Assembly: GCA_003566475.1 (NCBI GenBank)
Contig: PXDE01000146.1
Location: 1-5,741 of the forward strand
Length of the DNA: 5,741 nt
Direction: 5' to 3'
Source of the DNA: PVC group bacterium
GTDB lineage: Bacteria > Verrucomicrobiota > Kiritimatiellia > SS1-B-03-39 > PXDE01
This document shows positions 1 through 4,039 of the stretch, one piece after another. A model generated the notes under the pieces. It saw only the letters and a program-made list of their open reading frames with translations, did no database searches and was not told the origin of the DNA. Every line of letters begins with the position of its first letter. Position 1 is the first letter of the stretch. Made by a program: the position numbers and the translations under genes.

Positions 1-15
1 CACGCGGAAGGCCAC

Positions 16-80
16 GTCCGGCTTCGCGCAGACGCTACGCCGCGACAGGTCCGGCTTCGCGCAGACGCTACGCCGCGACA
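16..80. repeat. Tandem repeat, two perfect 32-bp units with 33-bp period
   Basis: Units 16-47 and 49-80 are identical and separated by one G. Each begins GTCCGGCTTCGCGCAG and ends CTACGCCGCGACA. The array is flanked by an inverted pair, GGCCACG at 10-16 and CGTGGCC at 89-95, so the block looks like a compact REP-like element. A diverged copy lies at 366-393. The element's family is not known to me with certainty. Confidence 0.85.
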
Positions 81-82
81 CG

Positions 83-100
83 TCGGAGCGTGGCCCTACG
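83..100. repeat. Dispersed motif ending TGGCCCTACG, copy A
   Basis: TCGGAGCG followed by TGGCCCTACG here matches TCGGAAGTC followed by TGGCCCTACG at 2570-2588. The two copies sit upstream of different pseudopilin genes about 2.5 kb apart. I infer a dispersed intergenic repeat. Similar 'GGAGCGTGGCCCTACG' strings recur in intergenic DNA of Verrucomicrobia, as far as I recall. Confidence 0.55.
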
Positions 101-112
101 TGGGCCGCCGGC

Positions 113-167
113 CGCCTGTCCAAAAAAGGCAGGCGAATCGTCGGATTCGGCGTATCGCTCCGGAGCG
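113..167. repeat. Cluster of three small inverted repeats
   Basis: The first hairpin (113-135) pairs CGCCTGTC with GGCAGGCG around a CAAAAAA loop, with one G-T pair. The second (134-149) pairs CGAATC with GATTCG around GTCG. The third (156-167) is the perfect 12-bp palindrome CGCTCCGGAGCG. The first two overlap by two bases. None is followed by a T run on the + strand, so they are not obvious terminators. They could be protein-binding sites or parts of a repeat element. Confidence 0.5.
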
Positions 168-365
168 CTCCGGGGTAGGATGTCTGGGGTCGGCAGGGAT
201 CCGCGGCGCCGGGGCGAATCAGCGCCGGGATCGCCGGAGCCAGAACGAATCTACCCGGAGATGGTCTTGAACTGCGAATCACCGCGGCGGCGGAACGAGG
301 ACATGGGGGCCCCACCCACCCCGGCCTTCCCTCGGCTCCGCTCGGAACAGGTCGGCCACCCCTTT

Positions 366-393
366 CGACTTCGCCAGGCTACGCCGCGACACG
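366..393. repeat. Diverged third copy of the 16-80 repeat
   Basis: CGACTTCGCCAG then GCTACGCCGCGACACG resembles the tail of the tandem units at 16-80 (CGGCTTCGCGCAGAC then GCTACGCCGCGACACG), with three bases missing and one substitution. It ends about a dozen bases before the start codon of the first gene, so the repeat family directly borders its ribosome-binding site. Confidence 0.6.
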
Positions 394-395
394 CC

Positions 396-403
396 GAGGG
401 AGG
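396..403 (+). promoter_or_regulatory. Ribosome-binding site of the GspH-like gene
   Basis: The run GAGGGAGG ends two bases before the ATG at 406, with the GAGGG part spaced five bases. This purine run favours 406 over the in-frame GTG at 424, which has no comparable site. The spacing is shorter than ideal, so the choice is not firm. Confidence 0.5.
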
Positions 404-405
404 GG

Positions 406-1104
406 ATGGACGCGAATCATAGAGTGAAGGAACAGGGTCATGGCCGCCCGCCGTCCCGGTCGGGCTTCACCCTGATCGAGCTGATGGCGGTGATGATCAT
501 CATGGGGATCATGATGGGCCTGGCCGTGCTGGGGGTGCAGAGCATCAGCACCCACATGGCGGTGCGGCACGGGGCGGGCGGGGTGCAGGCCGCGCTGGGG
601 GCGGCCCGGCAGCATGCCATCACCACCTCGACCCGCGCCTATGTGCTGTTCTTCCGGCCCGACACGGATTTTTCGGGCCTGGAGGATCTCCGGCACCTGG
701 CGGGCCGGGGGTACGCGGTCTATGCGGTGGAGCCGGCGAGCGGACGGGCCTATTTCCTGACCGAATGGCGATCCCTGCCCGAGGGGGTGGTGTTCGACAC
801 CGGCCGGACCTCGGGCGACAGCGTGTTCGCGGACACCCCGGCCAGCCGGGCCACCGGGGTCGAGATCAAGCGCGACGATTTCGAGACCTCGGGGGCGTTC
901 CGGAGCCTGACCCTCGACGCGGTGGCCTTCCGGCCCACCGGGGCCACCTATAGCCGGTCCGGGTACACGGTGCCCCTCATCGAGGGCTGGGTCGAGGTGG
1001 ACGCCGACACCGGGCTCCCGGCCGTCCGTCCCAAGGAAGGCGCCTCCACGGCCCGCGTGGTGGTGCGGGCGGTGACGGGAACCGCCAGGGTGGAGATGCC
1101 CTGA
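406..1104 (+). CDS. GspH-like minor pseudopilin (prepilin-type N-terminal cleavage/methylation domain)
   Basis: This 232-residue protein starts with a 20-residue basic leader ending in Ser-Gly. The prepilin peptidase motif SG|FTLIE follows, with cleavage after Gly20 and Glu25 at the +5 position. A hydrophobic helix spans about residues 21-46. After it, residues 53-82 (AVRHGAGGVQAALGAARQHA, then a short strand ending YVLFF) have the pattern of GspH/FimT pseudopilins, where an 'AR..A' helix precedes the first strand. I also see resemblance to Verru_Chthon cassette protein D. The rest looks like a beta-rich globular domain. The mature protein would be held in the inner membrane and added to a pseudopilus. 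It is split from the other pseudopilin genes by an opposing regulator gene and needs its own promoter. The start could instead be GTG at 424. The general class is sure; the H/D subtype is likely. Confidence 0.88.
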   Translation: MDANHRVKEQGHGRPPSRSGFTLIELMAVMIIMGIMMGLAVLGVQSISTHMAVRHGAGGVQAALGAARQHAITTSTRAYVLFFRPDTDFSGLEDLRHLAGRGYAVYAVEPASGRAYFLTEWRSLPEGVVFDTGRTSGDSVFADTPASRATGVEIKRDDFETSGAFRSLTLDAVAFRPTGATYSRSGYTVPLIEGWVEVDADTGLPAVRPKEGASTARVVVRAVTGTARVEMP

Positions 1105-1117
1105 CCCGGCGGTCAGG
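1100..1117. terminator. Possible bidirectional terminator hairpin over two convergent stop codons
   Basis: CCTGACC (1100-1106) and GGTCAGG (1111-1117) form a perfect 7-bp stem with a CGGC loop. The TGA of the pseudopilin gene (1102-1104) and the TGA of the regulator gene (1113-1115, - strand) occupy the two arms. There is no T tract on either side, so an intrinsic terminator is only a possibility. Part of the symmetry follows from two TGA stops facing each other. Confidence 0.35.
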
Positions 1118-2270
1118 CGAGCCGCCGCTTGTCGCGGTAGCCGGTGGGGGATTCCCCGGTGTGGGCGCGCATGAAGCGGGAGAGGTGCTCGGGGTTCTCC
1201 ATGCCGCAGGCGAGGGCGACGCGGGTGACCGGCCAGTCGGTCTCGAGGAGAAGCTGGCAGGCCCGGGCGACCTGGCGGCGGCGGATCTCCTGGGCCGGGG
1301 TGCGGCCGAGGACGGCCTGGAACCGCCGGTCGAGGGTGCGGCGGACCACGCCGAGATCCCGGGCCAGTGCGCCCACATGGAAGGATCCCAGCGGCTCGGT
1401 CTCGATCCGATCGAGGGCCCGGGCCACCAGGTCGTCCTCGACCGCCCAGAGCCCGGTGGACTTCCGTTCGACCACGGTCAGGGGCGGAATCCGCTCCACC
1501 CCGTCGGGCGGGGGGCGGCCGCGCAGCCAGTCGAGCAGGATCGCGGCCGCGCGATGCCCGAGGCGGTCCACGGCCAGCTCGATGCTGGTGAGGGGCGGGC
1601 GGCTGGTCTCGCAGAGCATCTCGTCGTTGTCGGTGCCCACCACCGCGATGTCCTCGGGGATGCGAAGGCCCGCCCGCTCGAGGACGGGCAGCACCCGGAA
1701 GGCCACCGCGTCGGTGCGGCAGTACAGGCCGAAGGGGCGGGGGAGGTCGCGCGTCTGCGCGGCCAGGGCGTCGGCGTCGCGTCGCTCCCCGGCCAGCTTC
1801 AGATCCAGGTCGTGGCAGACCCGTCCCGCCGCCTCGACCGTCCGGCGGAACGCCGCCTTGCGGGCATCCAGAACATCGCGGCCGGGCAGCCGGAGCACGG
1901 CGAAGGTCCGGAGGCCCCGCTCCAGCAGGTAGGTGGCGGCCATGCGGCCGATGGCCTCGTTGTCGGTGGTCACCGACACCCGGGCGAGCCGGACCCCGAA
2001 GCTGGACAGGTTGACCAGCGGGAGGCCGGCCGGTTCCGTAAGCCTGGGCAGGAGGCGGGTGAGCACCGTCCCCAGCACCGCGTCGGCGCTGGCGATCTCG
2101 GCCCGGAGCAGGCGGTGGTTGTGGACCTCGGCCAGGTGGAGGCTCCAGGGCACGGCGTGCTGCCGGGTGAACGACGCCACGCCCAGAAAGATCTCCCGGG
2201 TGAAGGCCTGGCCCATCTCGCCCACGAAGGCCACCCGCCAGGGGCCGTTGGAAACCGCGCGTCTGCCCAT
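1113..2270 (-). CDS. XylR-type transcription regulator (LacI-like sensor domain with C-terminal AraC helix-turn-helix)
   Basis: This is a 385-residue cytoplasmic DNA-binding protein. Residues about 11-270 form a periplasmic-binding-protein-like sensor; the segment VVGTDNDEMLCETSRPPLTS (210-229) is the hallmark of XylR-type sensors, the domain that binds xylose in E. coli XylR. Residues about 280-385 are an AraC-family domain. Its first helix-turn-helix is near 299-317 (VGALARDLGVVRRTLDRRF). The second is near 348-379, with CGMENPEHLSRFMRAHTGES and a closing P-x-x-YR. Full length matches the family. I chose the ATG at 2270 because a strong GGGAGGG site lies 7 bases upstream; a TTG at 2306 would add 12 residues but lacks support. 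The ligand cannot be read from sequence. It is divergent from the GspG-like operon and convergent with the GspH-like gene, so it may control either or both, and itself. Confidence 0.93.
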   Translation of the reverse strand: MGRRAVSNGPWRVAFVGEMGQAFTREIFLGVASFTRQHAVPWSLHLAEVHNHRLLRAEIASADAVLGTVLTRLLPRLTEPAGLPLVNLSSFGVRLARVSVTTDNEAIGRMAATYLLERGLRTFAVLRLPGRDVLDARKAAFRRTVEAAGRVCHDLDLKLAGERRDADALAAQTRDLPRPFGLYCRTDAVAFRVLPVLERAGLRIPEDIAVVGTDNDEMLCETSRPPLTSIELAVDRLGHRAAAILLDWLRGRPPPDGVERIPPLTVVERKSTGLWAVEDDLVARALDRIETEPLGSFHVGALARDLGVVRRTLDRRFQAVLGRTPAQEIRRRQVARACQLLLETDWPVTRVALACGMENPEHLSRFMRAHTGESPTGYRDKRRLA

Positions 2271-2277
2271 GCGCCCA

Positions 2278-2284
2278 CCCTCCC
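2278..2284 (-). promoter_or_regulatory. Ribosome-binding site that fixes the regulator start
   Basis: On the - strand GGGAGGG lies 7 bases before the ATG at 2270. This is the best Shine-Dalgarno site in the window and rules in favour of that ATG over the upstream in-frame TTG at 2306. Confidence 0.7.
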
Positions 2285-2319
2285 ACAGGCCGTCCAAATC
2301 CGTCAAGTCGCTTTACCGG

Positions 2320-2335
2320 ATCGGCATGTACCGAT
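2320..2335. promoter_or_regulatory. Inverted repeat upstream of the regulator, possible operator
   Basis: ATCGG (2320-2324) and CCGAT (2331-2335) flank the 6-bp spacer CATGTA, 50 bp upstream of the regulator start and on the divergent side of the G-like operon. The position fits autoregulation or control of the divergent operon. The arms are short and AraC-type proteins often use direct repeats, so this is only a candidate. Confidence 0.25.
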
Positions 2336-2404
2336 GGGCGTTGCCCGGGTATGGTATTGGATATCGACAGGATGGTCGTCGACCGACGAAGCAGGAATCA
2401 GGAT

Positions 2405-2492
2405 GAAGAACCGCGAATGGATCCAGCGCGGCCACCGGCCGCAACCAAGGGGAAGAACCACGAATGGACACCCATGGACACGAATCGGGAAT
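2405..2492. repeat. Degenerate direct repeats (GAAGAACCRCGAATGGA and ATGGACACGAAT type)
   Basis: GAAGAACCGCGAATGGA (2405-2421) recurs as GAAGAACCACGAATGGA (2452-2468) with one change in 17. The second copy runs on into CACCCATGGACACGAATC and GGGAATGG (to 2492), a degenerate tandem of the GAATGGACAC type. Such 'AACCACGAATGGACACGAAT' strings are, to my knowledge, common intergenic repeats in Verrucomicrobia and some other phyla. A related ATGGACGCGAATC lies at 406-418, over the start of the first gene. Confidence 0.6.
2428..2442. repeat. Perfect hairpin GCGGCC / GGCCGC
   Basis: A 6-bp stem with an ACC loop lies between the two direct repeats at 2405-2421 and 2452-2468. Its role is unknown. Confidence 0.5.
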
Positions 2493-2508
2493 GGGGAGGG
2501 AACCCCGT

Positions 2509-2532
2509 AGGTCCGGATTCCGATCCGGACCT
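2509..2532. repeat. Perfect 10-bp-stem inverted repeat AGGTCCGGAT / ATCCGGACCT
   Basis: The arms 2509-2518 and 2523-2532 are exactly complementary around a TCCG tetraloop. Only TT and then CC follow on the + strand, too weak a T tract for a confident terminator. In RNA it would be a very stable hairpin. It could also be a dimeric protein-binding site. Confidence 0.65.
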
Positions 2533-2561
2533 TTCCGGGTCGCCTTGCCAAACCGCGGAAT

Positions 2562-2588
2562 GGGCCAGATCGGAAGTCTGGCCCTACG
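2562..2588. repeat. Hairpin containing dispersed motif copy B (TGGCCCTACG)
   Basis: GGGCCAGA (2562-2569) and TCTGGCCC (2577-2584) form a perfect 8-bp stem with a 7-base loop. The 3' arm overlaps the TGGCCCTACG motif shared with 91-100. This suggests the motif belongs to a hairpin-forming dispersed repeat. Confidence 0.6.
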
Positions 2589-2611
2589 GCGGTCGCCCTT
2601 CCCTTTGGAGT

Positions 2612-2634
2612 GCGGGAGTGTGACTCCCGCTTTT
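2612..2634 (+). terminator. Terminator-shaped hairpin upstream of the GspG-like operon
   Basis: GCGGGAGT (2612-2619) and ACTCCCGC (2623-2630) form a perfect 8-bp stem with a GTG loop, followed at once by TTTT (2631-2634). This has the form of a rho-independent terminator on the + strand, with a short T run. No + strand gene ends upstream within 1.5 kb, so it is either a leader attenuator for the operon or part of a dispersed repeat that happens to look like a terminator. Confidence 0.5.
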
Positions 2635-2693
2635 CCACGTTCGGGGTGCCCGACCCGGGCCGCCCCGCCCAGCGCCACGGGCCGGCCGCAGCG

Positions 2694-2712
2694 GCGGAAC
2701 CCCATGTTCCGC
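2694..2712 (+). repeat. Hairpin GCGGAAC / GTTCCGC with an ATG at its loop
   Basis: A perfect 7-bp stem (2694-2700 with 2706-2712) encloses CCCAT. The ATG at 2704 is in frame with the downstream pseudopilin and would add 33 residues, but nothing like a good ribosome-binding site precedes it. The layout mirrors the hairpin at 2785-2814. Confidence 0.55.
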
Positions 2713-2744
2713 GCTCCAAACCTCCGGTCCCCGATGGTGCCCGT

Positions 2745-2765
2745 GGATCCCGCGTCGCGGGATCC
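2745..2765. repeat. Perfect 21-bp palindrome, arms GGATCCCGCG / CGCGGGATCC
   Basis: Two perfect 10-base arms surround a single T at 2755. One more G-T and one G-C pair extend it to 2743-2767. It lies 37 bp before the presumed start of the GspG-like gene. Near-perfect palindromes without a loop are typical of dimeric protein-binding sites. In RNA it would form an 11-bp hairpin with a 3-base loop. Confidence 0.65.
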
Positions 2766-2784
2766 GCGTTCTTCCGGCCTGGTC

Positions 2785-2814
2785 GCGGCCGGACGTCGCC
2801 CCATGTCCGGCCGC
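2785..2814 (+). promoter_or_regulatory. GC-rich hairpin enclosing the start codon of the GspG-like gene
   Basis: GCGGCCGGAC (2785-2794) and GTCCGGCCGC (2805-2814) are perfectly complementary, with a 10-base loop ending in CCCCAT. The ATG at 2803 thus straddles the loop and the 3' arm. A stem of 10 mostly G-C pairs should strongly limit translation initiation unless it is opened. The structure is certain on paper; control of translation is inference. Confidence 0.5.
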
Positions 2815-3354
2815 AGTCCCGCCAGGCGTGCGGCCGGGTTCTCCCTCATCGAGCTGCTGGCCGTGGTGGGGATCCTGATCGTGCTGGTCACCCTGCTGTT
2901 CCCGGCGGTGGCCCGGCTCATGCGGGTGACCGAAGTGCGCCGGACCCAGGTCGAGGTGAACCGGATCGCCGACGCCATCCGGAGCTACTACATGGAATGC
3001 GGGCAGTTTCCCTATCCCGGCCAGCCCAGCCACTGGTACCACAATACGGAGGCGAATCTGCGGACCATGTACGAGCGGCTTTCCGACCCGGCCCAGAACC
3101 GGGCCCGGCGGGTGTTCCTGGACCTGCCCCTGGACGAGGACGGCCTGCTGCGGGATCCCTGGGGGAACTTCTACCGGGTGATCCTGTTCGACCCCGACAA
3201 GAGCGCCCGGATCGGGGGGGACGGCTGGGCGGGCTCGGGCAGCGAGGTGACCTCGACCGGGGGCCAGATCGCGGTGGTGCGGTCGCTCGGCCCCAACGGC
3301 GTTCTGGACCCCTTTAGCGCGAGCGGAAGCGATGACATTCTCTCGTTCAAATAG
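2803..3354 (+). CDS. GspG-like major pseudopilin
   Basis: This 183-residue protein has a 12-residue basic leader ending AAG. The prepilin peptidase site is AG|FSLIE (cleavage after Gly12, Glu17 at +5), followed by a hydrophobic helix at about 13-38. The globular part carries GspG signs: SYYMECGQFPYP (61-72), DPWGNFY (118-124), SLGPNG (161-166) and a late acidic DDI (177-179), which is where GspG proteins bind calcium. GspG is the main building block of the type II secretion pseudopilus. I chose ATG 2803 because it gives a normal short leader; in-frame ATGs at 2704 and 2734 would add repeat-derived residues. There is no good Shine-Dalgarno site, and the start sits in a hairpin. At about 145 residues, the part after the hydrophobic helix is somewhat larger than in typical GspG. 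First gene of the four-gene operon. Confidence 0.9.
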   Translation: MSGRSPARRAAGFSLIELLAVVGILIVLVTLLFPAVARLMRVTEVRRTQVEVNRIADAIRSYYMECGQFPYPGQPSHWYHNTEANLRTMYERLSDPAQNRARRVFLDLPLDEDGLLRDPWGNFYRVILFDPDKSARIGGDGWAGSGSEVTSTGGQIAVVRSLGPNGVLDPFSASGSDDILSFK

Positions 3355-4039
3355 GCGCCTCCGGAACGCCCGCGGGTTCTCCCTGGTCGAGACCGCCCTG
3401 GCGGTGGCCGTGGTGGGGGTGGGGATTCTGGGGGTGATGGGACTGTTCCCCACCGGGCTGGAGCTGAACCGCCGCTCCCTGCGCGACACCCTGTCCACCC
3501 AGTTCGCGGCGGTGGTGCTGGAGGGGTTGCAGGCCGAGCTGGCCACCCGGGGGCATTTCGGGGATCTCGAAAGCATCCAGATCCCGGTGCAGACCGCCCT
3601 GTGGCGGGCCGACCCGCCGGCGGTCACCTTCCGGCACGTCCCCGAGCTGGTGCGGATCGCCGACGAGGCGGACCCGGACATCTGGATCGCCGACCTCTGG
3701 TACCGCCTGGACTGGCTTCCCGTGCACCGGCTGGAGGCCCGGGGCGAGGTCACCTCCTGGAACCATGTGGACGGGACCGGAGAGCGGACCGGGCCGGCGG
3801 TGCTGGAGATCCCGCATCCCCATATGCGGCGGGCCCGGCTGGTGGTGTGGGCGGGGGAGAACACGGACCTCACCGAAATCAACGTGCCGTCCGGGGGCGA
3901 CGCCTGGGCGGGGCGGGTGCAGACGCTCCCCAACCTGCGCATTCCTCGGCACGAGGGCGGAGGCCACCTCTCCGAGCGGCGGAGCTACCGCAACGTGAGC
4001 GCGGTCTTCTATTACCTGGATTTCTACCGTTATGACTAG
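3332..4039 (+). CDS. GspI-like minor pseudopilin (Verru_Chthon cassette protein B-like)
   Basis: This 235-residue protein has a 15-residue arginine-rich leader, a prepilin cleavage site RG|FSLVE (after Gly15, Glu20 at +5) and a hydrophobic segment to about residue 40. The stretch GILGVMGLFPTGLELNR (31-47), with Leu/Phe-Pro-x-Gly-Leu after the helix, is characteristic of the PilV/GspI-type proteins of Verrucomicrobia that I know as cassette protein B. The rest is much longer than in a typical GspI, with seven Trp (91, 118, 123, 128, 143, 173, 192) and an aromatic tail ending FYRYD. It begins 23 bases before the stop of the G-like gene, with GGAAG a few bases before the ATG. The family is clear at the N-terminus. 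The C-terminal domain is not recognised, and the B/I label rests on motif and gene order. Confidence 0.87.
   Translation: MTFSRSNRRLRNARGFSLVETALAVAVVGVGILGVMGLFPTGLELNRRSLRDTLSTQFAAVVLEGLQAELATRGHFGDLESIQIPVQTALWRADPPAVTFRHVPELVRIADEADPDIWIADLWYRLDWLPVHRLEARGEVTSWNHVDGTGERTGPAVLEIPHPHMRRARLVVWAGENTDLTEINVPSGGDAWAGRVQTLPNLRIPRHEGGGHLSERRSYRNVSAVFYYLDFYRYD

Larger units (their letters stand above)
325..404 (+). promoter_or_regulatory. Possible long-range stem covering the ribosome-binding site of the GspH-like gene
   Basis: CCTTCCCTCGGC (325-336) can pair with GCCGAGGGAGGG (393-404). That gives 12 pairs, one of them G-T, around a 56-base loop. The 3' arm contains the GAGGGAGG Shine-Dalgarno-like run directly before the ATG at 406. 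If the stem forms in the mRNA it would hide the ribosome-binding site. The pairing is read from sequence; any regulatory role is inference, and the arms may simply belong to the repeat mosaic. Confidence 0.35.
1..405. other. Non-coding, repeat-rich region upstream of first pseudopilin gene
   Basis: I see no believable gene here. The only open frame of note (90-422, +) translates to an arginine-, proline- and glycine-rich string with no domain and no ribosome-binding site, and it runs into the next gene out of frame. The stretch is a mosaic of a tandem repeat (16-80), small palindromes (113-135, 134-149, 156-167), five CGAATC motifs, and a diverged repeat copy (366-393) just before the first gene. 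No clear sigma-70 promoter can be read. The upstream gene, if any, ends before the window begins. Confidence 0.75.
2271..2802. other. Divergent, palindrome-dense intergenic region / long leader of the pseudopilin operon
   Basis: These 532 bases carry no convincing gene. Open frames here continue upstream from the pseudopilin gene, but their translation changes style abruptly and matches the repeat-derived strings typical of intergenic DNA. Both the regulator promoter and the operon promoter should be here. The least GC-rich part is about 2347-2410, but I cannot assign convincing -35/-10 boxes. At least eight inverted repeats are listed separately. The operon leader, if transcription starts near 2350-2400, would be about 400 bases long and highly structured. 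Confidence 0.7.

Noticed and set aside
16..80. CRISPR array
   Set aside because: The two units are 32 bp long and separated by a single base, leaving no spacer. This is a plain tandem repeat.
90..422. Small + strand gene of 110 codons
   Set aside because: Composition is repeat-like and Arg/Pro-rich, there is no ribosome-binding site, and it overlaps the real gene start out of frame.
379..2286. 635-codon open frame on the - strand spanning the GspH-like and regulator genes
   Set aside because: It covers two well-supported genes in another frame or strand. Its translation is Arg/Pro/Gly/His-rich without any domain, as expected from very GC-rich DNA.
2271..2306. TTG start at 2306 for the regulator
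   Set aside because: It adds 12 residues without family support and lacks a ribosome-binding site, whereas ATG 2270 has GGGAGGG at 7 bases.
2301..2306. TTGACG on the - strand as a -35 promoter box
   Set aside because: No TATAAT-like hexamer lies 16-18 bases downstream; the following DNA is the GC-rich ribosome-binding region.
2341..2365. TTGCCC with GATATC as a + strand promoter for the operon
   Set aside because: The spacing is only 13 bases and the -35 match is weak, so I do not annotate it although the area is relatively AT-rich.
1161..2510. 449-codon + strand open frame antisense to the regulator
   Set aside because: The regulator on the - strand has clear XylR and AraC motifs. The + frame shows only low-complexity Gly/Ala/Glu/His sequence and no ribosome-binding site.
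2464..2802. Upstream extension of the GspG-like gene in the same frame
   Set aside because: The 113 extra residues are translated from repeats and palindromes, and would place the prepilin leader in mid-protein. Prepilin leaders are normally short, so ATG 2803 is preferred.
2584..3942. 452-codon - strand open frame antisense to the G-like and I-like genes
   Set aside because: The translation has no recognisable domain, and the sense strand carries two clear prepilin motifs and overlapping starts and stops.
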